Of a stretch of 64,000 nt of DNA, positions 63,736 through 64,000 are shown piece after piece; the stretch's first letter is position 1; each line of letters starts with the position of its first letter. The notes below the pieces were generated by a model. It did no database searches. It had not been told where the DNA came from and worked only from the letters and a program-made list of their open reading frames with translations. Source of the DNA: Leptospira vanthielii serovar Holland str. Waz Holland = ATCC 700522 (GTDB lineage Bacteria > Spirochaetota > Leptospiria > Leptospirales > Leptospiraceae). Where the stretch lies: positions 59,424 to 123,423 of the forward strand of contig NZ_AOGY02000070.1 of assembly GCF_000332455.1 (NCBI RefSeq), written 5' to 3'. A program made the translations under genes and the position numbers.

Positions 63736-64000
63736 TATACAAGAATTAATTTGAAAGAAAGGGAAGTAATTGCTGAGATGCGATTTAAAGAGGAAAGTAT
63801 TAGAAGTATAGCTAAGATACTGAATCGAAGTCCTTCAAGCATTTCCAGAGAATTATCTAAAGGTTATTCAAGAAATTCTTTCATTAATTATTCAGTATCA
63901 AATGCTCAAATCATTTCACAGAAGAATGAAAGTTCCAGAAATTCTGGTAAAATAAAGTTGCAAAAACATCCAAATTTACGAAAATTTATAAAATCTAAAT
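63727..64000 (+). CDS. IS30-family transposase, 3' end beyond the window
   Basis: The visible 91 residues (MNHYTRINLKEREVIAEMRF, IRSIAKILNRSPSSISREL) match the N-terminal helix-turn-helix of IS30-family transposases (ER-x-x-I, IA-x-x-L-x-R-S-x-S-x-ISREL). The DDE catalytic core is beyond the right edge. The ATG overlaps the PilZ start by nine bases. Fewer than a hundred bases usually separate the IS end from the transposase start, so the IS left end must lie within the first ~30 codons of the PilZ gene. Confidence 0.8.
   Translation, partial: MNHYTRINLKEREVIAEMRFKEESIRSIAKILNRSPSSISRELSKGYSRNSFINYSVSNAQIISQKNESSRNSGKIKLQKHPNLRKFIKSK

Overview
The window is AT-rich chromosomal DNA, densely coded on both strands, from a spirochaete that I infer to be Leptospira, most like the saprophytic L. 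biflexa group. The inference rests on several things: lipoproteins with a loose spirochaetal lipobox, a lipoprotein with the NADase-type glycan-binding domain common in Leptospira, a leptospiral DUF1577/PilZ-like protein, the flgN-flgK-flgL-fliW-csrA order, and IcmF plus a complete gcvTHP operon. Many neighbours overlap by ATGA. I saw no tRNA, rRNA or CRISPR array. The only clear mobile element is an IS30-family transposase cut by the right edge.

Layout. 1-9.5 kb: the end of a membrane-protein gene, a glycan-binding lipoprotein, thioredoxin divergent from a Crp/Fnr regulator across a palindrome, a DJ-1/PfpI gene remnant, an MBL hydrolase, a reductase, a DUF4269 protein, AlkB, a SUFU-domain gene pair and a 24-residue Lys/Ala-rich peptide gene. 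GC-rich hairpin islands lie in several gaps. 9.5-16.6 kb: an MDR oxidoreductase, gcvT-gcvH-gcvP, a 2Fe-2S ferredoxin-like protein and a di-haem cytochrome c. 16.6-30 kb: a secreted papain-like protease with its exported partner, an S4-like membrane protein, IcmF, an acyltransferase, a PAP2-flippase fusion and a probable outer-membrane barrel. 30-38.9 kb: a REC-HATPase regulator, a three-gene HtrA-like envelope operon, a cysteine-less rhodanese, a GH31 lipoprotein and a phosphoesterase. 38.9-45 kb: OsmC, an acyltransferase, the flagellar hook-junction/CsrA operon and small zinc-type proteins. 45-52.5 kb: a lipoprotein, Aat, a PilZ-like protein, an ECF sigma module, and a PhoB/PhoR-like pair preceded by a pho-box-like triple repeat. 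52.5-64 kb: argJ, two consecutive SpoIIE-type membrane proteins (the first looks catalytically dead), an M50 peptidase, Uxs, PntA, then on the minus strand PilZ-hisS-PAP2-LpxL-like, with IS30 abutting the PilZ start.

Themes. Much of the window serves the envelope: lipid acylation (three acyltransferases), lipid-phosphate dephosphorylation and flipping (two PAP2 proteins), UDP-xylose supply, periplasmic proteolysis, and signalling by ECF sigma, two-component, SpoIIE and REC-HATPase proteins. The most unusual items are the PAP2-flippase fusion, the dead/live SpoIIE pair, the protease with its exported partner, the S4-like protein with no pore, and the CsoR/CstR-like palindrome at trxA. All functional statements come from motifs read by eye; no database search was run.
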